Below, piece by piece: positions 51,401-64,000 of a stretch of 64,000 bases of DNA; positions within the stretch are counted from its first letter, which is position 1; each line of letters opens with the position of its first letter. A program made the position numbers and the translations under genes. The DNA is taken from contig NW_019091484.1 in assembly GCF_001949145.1 (NCBI RefSeq), positions 234,642-298,641 of the forward strand, written 5' to 3'. Source of the stretch: Acanthaster planci. Taxonomy: Eukaryota; Echinodermata; Asteroidea; Valvatida; Acanthasteridae. The notes under the pieces were generated by a model. The model was not told where the DNA came from, did not search any database, and worked only from the letters and a program-made list of their open reading frames with translations.

Positions 51401-54400
51401 GTGGGTAATTCCAGAAATTAGGCCTCCAAAAGTGTGATATTTTTGTGTCCCTGTTACATCTTACCTTTGTTGTTTGACATGGAAATATCACCAGAATTGA
51501 TTTCCAACTATTGCTATTTGTTTGGCACGTAATTTGCATTAATTCCTCACTCTTGGAAATTAGAAAATGTATTCTGAACTTACAAAAATCATATGTAAGA
51601 TGTGACAGAGACACCAAAAAAATGGACTCCTAATTTCTGGAATTACCCATGTACAACATCAAATCACACTCTCCACTGTCGCTTTTCGCTATCACTAGTC
51701 TGTTTCAAGGGACCTTTAGTTGTACAATAAAAGATATGAACGTGAACGTTCTTACTTGCATGCTAATGTTTCACGAAGCCCCAAAAATACTTACGACAGG
51801 AGAAAGGTAGCCGTTTCGTGCACCATGTAAACCTTGTACCCAAGGTTTTCAAAGAATGTTGCCAGGCGGGCCTGCCCGGTAGTCTTGCCCCCACAAGGTC
51901 CTGAATCACACAGGGAGAGACATTATGTTTGACATTACTGATGTTGTCTCGAGTTGCCCATGGACTCACAGTCTTGGTTCCAAGACATTACTGTTAATTA
52001 ATACTATCTGTGTTCGTGCAGTCAATTTTGCCAGTCAACAGAGGGCGCTATGTGATGGCCAATTGTGCAAGATTATCGTACACATACATGTAGTTACTGC
52101 GAATACAGACCTTGTCCGTCACATTGCGACCTCTGTTGACTGGCAAAATTTACTGTGCTAAAGCGTTCACAGATAGTAATGTCTTGGAGCCAAGACTAAT
52201 GGACTCAGAAACTGCAATCCAGCCATGGAGGTATTAAAATCTGAATACAGTATCCAACAAGGACTGAAAGTTGTATACTCAGTGTTTACCAAAGGCCTGT
52301 GGAAACACATTCATAAGCTGACTGTTTAAAAATGAAATTGTGCCATTTATATGAATTGAGGATGCTGCAACAATGTCTGTTGTCCAGGTAAAGTTGTTGC
52401 ATTATGCTTACACTGTAGCTGGAGAGCATTGGCATGATGGTAACAACACTTTCGTTTACCACTCCTTTTGAAACAAACTGATGCCACATCAAGTTTCCTT
52501 TGAGGAAGGATGGCCAAATCTTGCATTCCAAGTGGTTACTTGAGCATTTGAAGCCATCCTCAAGAGTTCAGGTACAAACTAAACATTCTCAAGACAAACT
52601 GCAAAATATCAGTTTTTGGGGTCTTGGTCTGGCGAAAAAAAAAACAACTGATTTCATGTTGGATAATACTCCCTGGATTCGTCCTCTTTGGTCATTGAAA
52701 GTCGTTTATTGTGGCAAATAAGATCATTCAGAGGTACCTGTAGAATTCCGAGCAGGCAAGAAAGATATCTGCCTCCCCCACCCTGCCAGCTGGATACATG
52801 TACACGCTGCAGGTTGGTATCTGAGGCTTCAACCTCCCTCATTCTTGCATTTGAGTCAATAATGGCAGCCACAAAAGAGGCATATCGCCATTTCATGTTG
52901 TCAGAGAAACTTTTTGCTGGATAAGCAGCATCAAGGCATTTATTACCAATGTGTGCACTGCATCTTGTTGAACCAAAGAAATGAAAAGGACCTTTTGTCG
53001 AAAATGTTGGATTCTGCAGGCTGAACAACACTGATGTCAAACTCTTATCCACGCTTATCAATTGTTTTCACAACCCTCTTCCTCGGTTTTCCCAACCAAA
53101 ATGGGATTGTCACTTTCGTAGTGACAAAATCTCCCATATTTAGGTAAAAAACAGATGAGGCAATTTTAAAACAACTAAAATATCGGGGATGGACACACTT
53201 TGTTGTCTTTCCTTCTATGTGTGTACATACACGTAAGACTCATGTGAGAAATAAGTGGATTGAAACAACTCCATCATAAGAATGAAAAAAGTGGGTTATC
53301 ACAATTCTATTCCTTGGTCTTGAAAACATGACCAAATTTGACAAGTGGCCTAGGGAACCTGGGGGGAGGAATTCTTTATATACTATATAAATGGAATACT
53401 TTCACATCAGTGTTAGGGTAAACTTAATATCTTTTTTACACAAAGCCACGTCAAATCCCCAAAACATGCCCCCAAAAATGCTGTAATTTCAGTTGTGTAG
53501 GAGGAACACTTGCAAGACTGAACAAGTAATGGAAAGAATTCCATATACGGAAAACACTAATTTTCCCGTAAAATGTTATAACAACCGTCAGAATGTGATA
53601 ACATCAATCAATCTTGTTTATTTCTCCACATAACAATACAGTAAACATCACACATTACAGCAATAAATGTGGATGGGGGCCTCTAAAAAGCAGAGCTTGT
53701 CTAGTAGTGGCCCCCAGAAATTAAATTAAATTAAATAACAACTACAAACACACACATATTCACACTTATAAAAGCACATGCATGTTAATATAGCAGAAAT
53801 TACAAGGGACAGAACATAACCAGTAAAACCTGTATGTGAATGATTAACTTACAGGTAATTATTCCGTGAGTGATTTTTATATTTGTGTTTGAATATGGAT
53901 CGACCGCTGATATCTTTTAACGAGAGATCCAGTGAGTTCCATAGTTTAGGGCCTTTATACCTAGCTGTGCTATGGTAACAGCAAGCTTAGCAAGTGAAAA
54001 AGCATAGGGGTAGTCTGATCATTGCCTAGTAAAGTGGTGATGAATATTTACATTTTTTAAGAACATGTCATAAAAAGTGAAATTTAGCTGAGAAAATTCT
54101 GTTGCATCTACCTAGAAAACACTTTTCTCAGACAAGTCTCATACCGTTTGTGCACAACGGCATCAAGTGTTATTCGTATATGGAACCCTTTCAAAAGTAA
54201 TTTTGGACTGATAATTGATATAGTCCAATAAACGCCTTCAAAGAAGTTGAAAAACTATGTGAAACAAAAATGCACAAGGTCCAGATGCAAGAAATTCCCT
54301 CAGCAAAGCACAAACAAAACTGCCAGAAAAAAAGGTTTGGAAAGAGTTCCATATACAAAAGCCACTTGACACCCTGGGCACAAACCCAAAAATTGTGTTT

Positions 54401-55044
54401 TCTCAGTGAACGACTTGGTGTTCTCCCTCCTAAACTGAACTTTCTGGACATGTTTTTGCTTTCTGATGGCTATTAAGTCGCTGTAGGGAAGAATTACTAG
54501 TATATGGAACTCTTCTCATAAGGTTTCCTTCCTCCATAGAAGCAAAGTATGTGATAAACTGAGCATTAAATCTGGTGATAACGAATTTGGGTCTACCATT
54601 CATTCATCATCATAAATATTATATAAGGCTGTCATGAATCTGACATTAACACGCAAACGCTGATAATGCACAATTACACTGTGGACCCTACACAGTTACA
54701 TGTACATGCCACATGCATGGAATATAGGCCTACGTACTTCGAGAGCTCAAAGTCACTACCTGACAACTCCGTCATACTCCGTGTGACGGAATAGTGATTT
54801 TGAGTTCTCAAAGAAGCATATGTACTACAGTATTATGTAAATGCTAATAAATTTCACACAAAACGCCACCCTAAAGTCTAGACAAAAGCTGCCGATGGGA
54901 ACAGCAGTAGTAGTAACAGTACCACCAGCCCAACGAATGCGAAATCGGTAAACATTTGTTATTTCATAATTTGTACGTGGACTTGCGTAAAAATGCATTA
55001 CCTCCAGTCAGGACAATCTTGTAGACTTTTCTTTCTTTCTCCAT
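39320..55044 (-). CDS. TTD14: TTD14-like P-loop NTPase / CYTH-domain protein, complete, ten exons
   Basis: Joined on the minus strand: 55002-55044, 51795-51900, 48496-48533, 45687-45815, 44753-44847, 43387-43572, 42876-43068, 42423-42493, 40213-40328, 39320-39455. Phases agree and give 1113 bp, about 370 residues. Start ATG at 55044 in a good context (AACAATGG). Seen: an N-terminal Walker A GPCGGKTT, then [27 protein letters not shown], then an IKRKFLV-type strand that opens a CYTH-like domain and arginine/lysine-rich strands to the C-terminus. Family knowledge: Drosophila TTD14 (TRPL translocation defect 14) binds GTP and phosphatidylinositol 3-phosphate and is needed for light-dependent TRPL channel movement. 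Members occur in animals without TRPL, so the role here is unknown. The fly protein is longer (about 475 aa). Confidence 0.93.
39456..40212 (-). other. TTD14-like intron 9 (757 bp)
   Basis: Nothing recognisable. Confidence 0.7.
40213..40328 (-). CDS. TTD14: TTD14-like exon 9
   Basis: Acceptor TCTCAACAG, donor GTAATG. It encodes [20 protein letters not shown] then [19 protein letters not shown]-type beta strands with alternating basic residues. Confidence 0.95.
40329..42422 (-). other. TTD14-like intron 8 (2.1 kb)
   Basis: About two thirds of it is the non-autonomous element 40740-42117. Confidence 0.75.
40740..42117. mobile_element. Non-autonomous DNA transposon with TATAAGCCGCC ends (1.38 kb)
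   Basis: Left end CCATAATTTTCGGAATAAAA and, read on the other strand, right end CCGTAATTTTCAGAATATAA are inverted copies, followed on both sides by repeated (T)ATAAGCC(GCC) units. No transposase frame seen. Target duplication not resolved. It lies in intron 8 of the TTD14-like gene. Part of it is shared with 16285-16422. Confidence 0.75.
42423..42493 (-). CDS. TTD14: TTD14-like exon 8 (71 bp)
   Basis: Acceptor CCTGTCCAG, donor GTAACC. It encodes [20 protein letters not shown] then RTP. It restores the phase between exons 7 and 9 and matches the GHWTYTHTxRRP-type strand of the family. It sits only about 300 bp from the 1.4-kb element 40740-42117. Confidence 0.9.
42494..42875 (-). other. TTD14-like intron 7 (382 bp)
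   Basis: Nothing recognisable. Confidence 0.7.
42876..43068 (-). CDS. TTD14: TTD14-like exon 7 (start of CYTH-like domain)
   Basis: Acceptor GTGGGTAG, donor GTACAT. It encodes [40 protein letters not shown] and a tail ending [18 protein letters not shown] matches the E(I/R)xRKFLV opening strand of CYTH domains, and LRKRGQNG its next basic strand. Confidence 0.95.
43387..43572 (-). CDS. TTD14: TTD14-like exon 6 ([10 protein letters not shown])
   Basis: Acceptor TTCCTCAG, donor GTAAGT; 62 whole codons. It encodes [20 protein letters not shown], a spacer, then [20 protein letters not shown] and KIKRMIS. This is the end of the NTPase part. Confidence 0.95.
43573..44752 (-). other. TTD14-like intron 5 (1.2 kb)
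   Basis: Nothing recognisable; the short open frames on both strands look random. Confidence 0.7.
44753..44847 (-). CDS. TTD14: TTD14-like exon 5
   Basis: Acceptor GTTTAG, donor GTACGT. It encodes [20 protein letters not shown] then [11 protein letters not shown], a stretch well conserved in the family. Ends in phase 0. Confidence 0.94.
44848..45686 (-). other. TTD14-like intron 4 (839 bp)
   Basis: Nothing recognisable. Confidence 0.7.
45687..45815 (-). CDS. TTD14: TTD14-like exon 4 (Walker B-like CDRGAMD)
   Basis: Acceptor TGCACAG, donor GTGAGT. It encodes [20 protein letters not shown], then [20 protein letters not shown]. The hydrophobic strand ending in CDRG resembles the Walker B / acidic position of NadR/AAA-type NTPases. 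Confidence 0.95.
46056..46258. mobile_element. hAT-type MITE, CAGTGTTG family, copy 1 (203 bp)
   Basis: Ends CAGTGTTGCATTCAAGTCC (left) and GGACTCAAATACAACACTG (right) are inverted copies. A perfect 8-bp duplication ATTTAGAC flanks it at 46048-46055 and 46259-46266, as expected for hAT transposition. Family members at 61709-61861 and 62230-62429. Confidence 0.9.
46436..48014. mobile_element. Non-autonomous DNA transposon, CAGTGTTCTCCAC ends (1.58 kb)
   Basis: Left end CAGTGTTCTCCAC at 46436 and the inverted right end GTGGAGAACACTG to 48014, both followed inward by a GCAGGGCGG block and CTAAAATTAT. TAACA flanks both sides (46431-46435, 48015-48019), a possible target duplication. No transposase frame. 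Superfamily not assigned with confidence; hAT is possible. Confidence 0.75.
48496..48533 (-). CDS. TTD14: TTD14-like exon 3 (38 bp)
   Basis: A short exon between TTTGCAG and GTAAGT, encoding [12 protein letters not shown]. It keeps the phase between exons 2 and 4 and supplies the GG(I/V) loop typical of the family. Confidence 0.88.
48906..48970 (+). repeat. tRNA-derived SINE piece
   Basis: AGCTCAGTTGGTATAGAGC is a D-arm with an A-box, and GGTTCAAATCCCACTCC fits a B-box / T-arm, 30 bases further on. The 5' acceptor half is replaced by an A-run, so this is not a functional tRNA gene. Confidence 0.6.
51402..51649 (-). mobile_element. 248-bp MITE, copy 2
   Basis: Ends TGGGTAATTCCAGAAATTAG and CTAATTTCTGGAATTACCCA, flanked by TG on both sides (51400-51401, 51650-51651). 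Read on the minus strand it aligns over its whole length with copy 1 at 38460-38707. In intron 2 of the TTD14-like gene. Confidence 0.8.
51795..51900 (-). CDS. TTD14: TTD14-like exon 2 (Walker A)
   Basis: Acceptor GATTCAG, donor GTAAGT. It encodes [20 protein letters not shown] then [16 protein letters not shown]. The P-loop spans about 51878-51900; Lys-Thr of GGKTT binds nucleotide phosphates. Confidence 0.96.
51969..52198. mobile_element. Fold-back element with long arms and 9-bp target duplication (230 bp)
   Basis: Arms of about 80-90 bases are inverted copies (starting CAGTCTTGGTTCCAAGACAT on the left, TAGTCTTGGCTCCAAGACAT on the other strand, both reaching TTTTGCCAGTCAACAGAGG). The tip CTTGGNNCCAAG is itself a palindrome. 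ATGGACTCA flanks both sides (51960-51968, 52199-52207). A 9-bp duplication with long arms fits Mutator-like elements; that assignment is inference. Confidence 0.85.
53588..53985 (-). mobile_element. 3' end of a non-LTR retrotransposon (LINE), decayed
   Basis: On the minus strand 53849-53980 reads ...[20 protein letters not shown]... to a stop. GPKLWNSL followed by an SIFKHKYK-type basic helix is the typical C-terminus of many LINE ORF2 proteins (CR1/L2/Jockey-like). Upstream the frame is broken by a stop. After the stop come a 3' UTR with ATTTA repeats (53718-53735), AATAAA and a tail GATTGATTGATG (53588-53610), a usual LINE end. Truncated at the 5' side. Confidence 0.8.
55002..55044 (-). CDS. 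TTD14: TTD14-like exon 1 (start codon)
   Basis: Encodes [14 protein letters not shown] plus one base; donor [15 protein letters not shown] is the beta strand leading into the P-loop. The start is the only upstream Met in frame close to this strand, with A at -3 and G at +4. Confidence 0.9.
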
Positions 55045-55600
55045 TGTTGACCAGCTGAATTTGACGAGCCTTGGGCGAGGAATGTGACAAGGAAACGATC
55101 AAGTCACGTTGCCTAGTGTGAATGGTTTACTCGCAGTCAGACACGCTGGTTTGTTTACACGGACTAGCTGCGTACGTGATGCGATGGCGCGCTGTTTGTG
55201 GCGCGCTTTCTGTGCGGCCTCCCACATGTTGATGAGTAGACAGGTTCCTGGTTTTCGCGTGCACAGACGCCCCTCCAATGTACGTAGGAACGTCTAGGAA
55301 CTGTAAGAATGTTCATTATACTGCATTGAATTGAAAAAAGGAAATTCCAAATAAGGTGAACACCGTTCCCAAGGTCCTATTAGACTTGACTCAAGTCGGG
55401 ATCTCTCTGACGTCTTAGTTTCTGCTATATCGAGACCTAGACTTAACTCAAGTCGGGATCTCTCTGACGTTTCATTATACTCGCTACGGATTCACTGTGT
55501 GTACGCAGCGCGAAGGTCTATTTTGAGGTGTCTGCAGTGCGTTAACGAAAGCACAGTGCATAATGCATACGCGATAATAACCATAGATCAGCAATGATAA
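55045..55600 (-). promoter_or_regulatory. Likely promoter / 5' flank of the TTD14-like gene
   Basis: The block left of the start codon is richer in CpG and GCGC than the introns (for example around 55180-55260 and 55490-55560). It has no clear TATA box and contains the repeated 32-bp motif at 55382-55470. 5' UTR and start site cannot be fixed from sequence alone. Confidence 0.45.
55382..55470. repeat. Two direct copies of a 32-bp motif ending in TGACGT
   Basis: Copies at 55382-55413 and 55439-55470 differ at one base. Each contains the palindrome-like ACTTGACTCAAGT and ends CTCTGACGT, a CRE-type half site. They lie 340-430 bp upstream of the TTD14-like start codon. Confidence 0.75.
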
Positions 55601-55871
55601 TATTAACCCACACACCTATAAACGCATAGACCACCGGTCTTGCGCGCAGGCAGTGGGCAAATAAACGATGAATGGCAGCATGTTCAGTGCGAATCGATTG
55701 CGCGTGACGCACTTAAATTACATGTATTTGTTTACATGTGCTGTAAAGATACGTCCGTTCCTTTTTTTACTCTTTGGTGCATGTTAGTGCTGTTATCTCT
55801 TCTTTTCAAATGTTGCAACCGCATTGTTTTGAATTGTCCAGATTGAAGGCTTGTGAAAAAAACACACGAGC

Positions 55872-55946
55872 GTACTTGGGTGGCACTCGAACCCACAACT
55901 TCCTGCATACTAGTGCAGATGTCTTAACCACTCGACCACCGAGCTT
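55872..55946 (-). pseudogene. tRNA-like sequence (tRNA pseudogene or SINE head)
   Basis: On the minus strand TGGTCGAGTGGTTAAG is an A-box/D-arm of the Ser/Leu type, CTGCA...TGCAG an anticodon stem with a 6-base loop, and GTGGGTTCGAGTGCCAC a T-arm with B-box. The acceptor halves (AGCTCGG and CCAAGTA) pair poorly and the loop has the wrong size, so a working tRNA is unlikely. Confidence 0.6.
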
Positions 55947-58118
55947 ACCACCGGTGTCGGCAAATTTTACCCTGCACCTAATTTTTATTCATATCTTATG
56001 ATCATAATTACGCTCATACATATTCATGACCTTTTCCTATTTCTAGGTCAAAGTGTACCAGACTCCCCCCCCACTCATGCCTTTCTTTTCGTTATTGCCC
56101 TGAAAAGCATGAAGCACGTTTTCCCAACCGAAGATGTTCAGTTTTCTGTAAGAACCCGGCCACAACAATTTTTGTATAAGGTGACGTTGGCAAAAACATG
56201 TCTGAAGATCCACTGTATTAAATCTTGCAAGATCAGATTTACATAGGATCTAAAAAGCACTCATCACTGGACCGAATTTGTATTCCTGCAAATGAAATGA
56301 GCCCTTTGCCGAACGTGAAAGTACAAAACGATGTCTAGAATTTAAATGAATGTATTTCCTGAAAAAATACTCATAACGAAATCAAATGCCTGCATTTGAT
56401 TTTCCAATGCTTGAGGATCATTCAAAATGAATGTAAGTTGGCCTCACATTGTATTGAACAACTTTTTGCTGAAACTGGTCAGGAAAACCTGTTTATGGTA
56501 AGGTACTAGCCTCCTTTGAACTTCTTATCCCATGAGGCAAAATTCCGAGTAAAATTTGATTTAAAAGTTGATTACTTACATATTTTGTTTCAACATGCAA
56601 ACACTGTCCCGCAGGTCAAGGTTTTGCCGGGCAGTGTACTTTTCACGGAATCCGAGAGCTAAAAATCATGTTTCTTGCTCAAGACCCCAACCAACGCATT
56701 TGTACCAAATAAAGCATGGAAATTAATGTAAATGTTCCAGCTTGGAATGCGTACCCCAAATATGCCATTCTTACAAGTTCCTAGATTTATGGAAATATAG
56801 AATACAAAACAAGGCACAAAGCACCACATTGACAGACAAAAATCACAAAACTAACATAAATGTATTGAGGGAAAGGTTTCTGAATTACTGATTGAAAACA
56901 GAAAAAACTCTCGTGGATTCAGCAATTTATCCAATTAACGTTTATGGCGAAATAAACAGTTTGCTTTGCCACAGACCACAAATCTCTCATTCCCACATGC
57001 CAAATACTCTGAAGCCAGCTGCAGATCTATAAAATATATGAATTAAAACTAAATGGAATGAGAATTACAATTAATAAGATTTGAATGCAATGAATAAAAC
57101 CCACATGGACTTCAATGTGGCATGCAGAATAATTTCATGCAGTTTCTTTCTCTCATCAAAATAAACCAGTCACATTACCGTCTTCATACCTTTGTCTGTA
57201 TGAAGTGAGCTACAACTTTTACAAAGTATTCTTCTTAACAAATTTTATGGTACACAAGGTATTCCTTTTACAAAAGCCACCCTCGGATCAGTAATTGGCA
57301 TCAATGCCAATGGATACAAATGAACTCCATGATTATCTGAGGACAACATTTAAGATAAGGACACAGACAATTTACAGGCTCCAAAGATATAATTTATAAT
57401 GAACTTATATTCTTAGTTCGGACTTTGTGATATAATTTAAATGGAAGCATTGGAAGCATTCCCCACTGACTATTTTCAGCAAGATGACACGAAGTAAATT
57501 TCAACACAACATACATGTGTATAACATTTCAAGAGCAAGGCGATGTCATTTTTTCATGCAGTTCCCGTAGATACTCCTTTGTGTCCCGTTTAATTTTTGG
57601 AACGGCATTTTACAGGCAGTTTGGTACCTTTATGACTTGCAACGCTCATGCAAACTTAGATATTTATGGACAAAAGTGTGATGCTATCCAAGGCAGATAC
57701 TTTGGTGATACAGCTGTTTCTTCACTATAGTGTTTGGTATTTTGTTGTTGGAATTTTGTTCACTTTGGTGACTTGCTGTTTCAGATTACAACAGTAGACC
57801 GGAGGGCAAAGTTTTCAATTTCGCATGCGCAAATACGAGGTTCATCATTTGAACAGAAACCTCCTCGGGTGAACAGTCTCTTACTGTTATGACATCACAG
57901 CAATGGGCCTCACATTTGTCAGAAAAAAAAAATTTTTCACAGAGAGCAACCAAAAAGCAAAATGATAGAAAGATGAGTCGGAGGTCAAATGCAACACGTT
58001 TCCATACAAAATCTACATTCTTGACCCTTGAAGGTTTGTAATGGCTAATTCCCAATCCTTCCAACCAGACAAGGTTTGAAGACACTGTTATTCTGTAGGC
58101 TCAAGATTTGATATGCAA

Positions 58119-58124
58119 TTTAAT
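58119..58124 (-). terminator. Candidate polyadenylation signal of the SDR gene
   Basis: TTTAAT on the plus strand (ATTAAA on the gene strand), about 360 bp past the stop codon. Variant signal; other choices exist. Confidence 0.3.
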
Positions 58125-58480
58125 ATATTTTAAGGACAAGACTGCTACATGAAAAACAATTTAGAAGGAACTTCCAAAATGTTACTAGATCATGGAAATC
58201 TTTCTTTTTTACATTTACAGTAAAAGAACAGAACTAGATTTGCATTTCGATATATCACTCAATTGTTATCCCCACCATATTGGTCACAAAAGGGTTTAAA
58301 AAATGACTGTTATGGCCAATTCCCATGGCGTAATAGACTTGTCTCAATGGCCTGTAACTCAAATGCAGCTCTCTGCCGACTTCAAAACTCACTTTGCTGG
58401 GTTGCTTCATATACAATTATAGGAAGACACTGTTTGCCCTCTGCACTACCGCATCCTTAGCAGCGCCACCCAGGCTTTCC

Positions 58481-62850
<4,370 letters not shown>

Positions 62851-64000
62851 CTGGAATGCAAGTAGACTAAAACAGATATAAATCCAGCCTGAAGCATTAG
62901 AATTAGTCCCACGGAATCTATAAAAATCTACTCCGTCATTTCAAGTAAATTAAATCCATATTGTGTAGAGAACAAAGCAGGCCCATTCCAGAGAGCAACT
63001 GAGCACACATGTATTCATGTTAAACAATCAAAATACAGAATCTGTAACAAATCCCTTGAGTTAAGGGCTAACCTTTTTCTCTTTCTCTCCAGAAATCACA
63101 ATCATGCCTGCTAATTTGTAGTTTAAATCAACTCCTACCTGTTATTTTCAGTATCTGATTATTGGCTCTGCATAGACCCACTAACTGGGGCATTAAAACT
63201 CTTTCAGTTTATTTTGGACTTGTACTTATGCAGATCAAGTCCAAACTTTAAAAAATGGTAGGGCTGAGTCAATTCCAATAATTCACTATTTGAATATTCA
63301 ACCTTCACTTTGATTGAATATCCAAATATTCGGTCCCACCGACCGGCAACTTGCTGATGAACAAACCATATACAAAATCAGTTGCAATAACACCCACAAT
63401 TGTACATTATGATCAATATGTAATAGCTTCTCACATCTAGGAGTATTTCCAGCCACGATTTAGCAAGATTTAAGAGATGAGCAAAACTTCTTGCCCTGTT
63501 GAAAATTTCTATTCGTTTCAAATTGTTTAATGAATAATTTACTTTTTAAATCCTTGTAAGATTTCTGACGCTTTTCATTTGAATCTGCTTGAAAAAAGCC
63601 TCCATGGTGCAATTTTTCTCATTTAAAACGAGAAGAAAGTTTTTCTCTCCTTTTCATGAATTTTGCATTCAAATATTCACATTCAAAAATAATATTCGAC
63701 AATCGATCGAATATTCGGTTATTCGGCACAGCCCTAAAAAATGGAATTAAAGGCCCCAGTTAGTGGGTCTTCTTGTCTTTGCAAAATTTTAAGGGAAACA
63801 GAAAGTCCAACTTTCAATAACCCTATAGGGTTATCCATTGAGGTAGATTTGGAACCAGTAATGCATAGCCTTTATGAAGGACAAGGTCTGAGTGAATACA
63901 GGGTCATAATGACAAATTACAAGGGAAGAGTTCCATATACAGATACCAGTTATTATTTCTTACTTTTGTCTATTATTGTCTTTGGTCTATTTGTTACAAT
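62851..64000 (-). other. SDR intron 1, cut by the window end
   Basis: No first coding exon (a KVxxVTG-type strand) was found on the minus strand here. It holds the hAT MITE 63259-63736. Confidence 0.65.
63259..63736 (+). mobile_element. hAT-type MITE, TAGGGCTG family, copy 2 (478 bp)
   Basis: Ends TAGGGCTG and CAGCCCTA, with perfect 8-bp target duplication AAAAATGG at 63251-63258 and 63737-63744. Same orientation and nearly full-length similarity to 27225-27707. In intron 1 of the SDR gene. Confidence 0.92.

Larger units (their letters stand above)
48534..51794 (-). other. TTD14-like intron 2 (3.3 kb)
   Basis: Holds the 248-bp MITE copy 2 (51402-51649) and a tRNA-like SINE piece (48906-48970). 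The plus-strand open frame 50673-51209 (178 codons) has no recognisable domain and was not accepted as a gene. Confidence 0.7.
51901..55001 (-). other. TTD14-like intron 1 (3.1 kb)
   Basis: No exon. It contains the fold-back element 51969-52198 and the LINE 3' remnant 53588-53985. Confidence 0.75.
55601..58480. other. Intergenic region between the TTD14-like and SDR genes
   Basis: Contains the tRNA-like sequence at 55872-55946 and otherwise AT-rich DNA without recognisable genes. The SDR 3' UTR must occupy its right end. Confidence 0.6.

Overview
This is a 64 kb piece of an animal nuclear genome. It holds three intron-rich protein genes, two of them cut by the window edges, and no bacterial-style operons. 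The exons are 37-203 bp with clean GT-AG borders and consistent phases, separated by introns of 0.1-10.5 kb. The intronic DNA is rich in short inverted-repeat transposons, tRNA-like SINE pieces and the dispersed motif TACATGTAC/TACCGGTA. That texture, together with the protein similarity, suggests a marine invertebrate, possibly an echinoderm or hemichordate. The phylum is inference only.

Layout. (1) 113-29466, plus strand: nine exons of signal peptide peptidase-like 3 (SPPL3), a Golgi intramembrane aspartyl protease. The first coding exon lies left of the window; both catalytic aspartates, the PAL motif and the stop are present. (2) 29467-39319: SPPL3 3' UTR, then an AT-rich convergent intergenic region with two or three MITE-like inverted repeats and a degenerate repeat tract. 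(3) 39320-55044, minus strand: a complete ten-exon gene for a TTD14-like protein (P-loop NTPase plus CYTH-like domain, about 370 aa). (4) 55045-58480: its GC-richer promoter side, with a 32-bp motif repeated almost exactly, and a tRNA-like sequence. (5) 58481-62850, minus strand: eight exons of a classical short-chain dehydrogenase/reductase; its first coding exon lies right of the window.

The three genes have unrelated jobs (Golgi shedding protease, GTP/phosphoinositide-type trafficking factor, NAD(P)-dependent oxidoreductase). I see no reason to call them a functional cluster.

The non-coding content is mostly mobile elements. They include hAT-type MITEs with 8-bp target duplications (one family present in both SPPL3 and the SDR gene), pogo/Tigger-like elements with TA duplications, a 248-bp MITE present twice in opposite orientation in or beside the TTD14-like gene, a fold-back element with a 9-bp duplication, a chimeric hAT-like element carrying the end of another family, and a LINE 3' end. 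I found no CRISPR array, toxin system or gene cluster that could be called a new biological system. The transposon families and the promoter repeat are the parts most likely to be undescribed.
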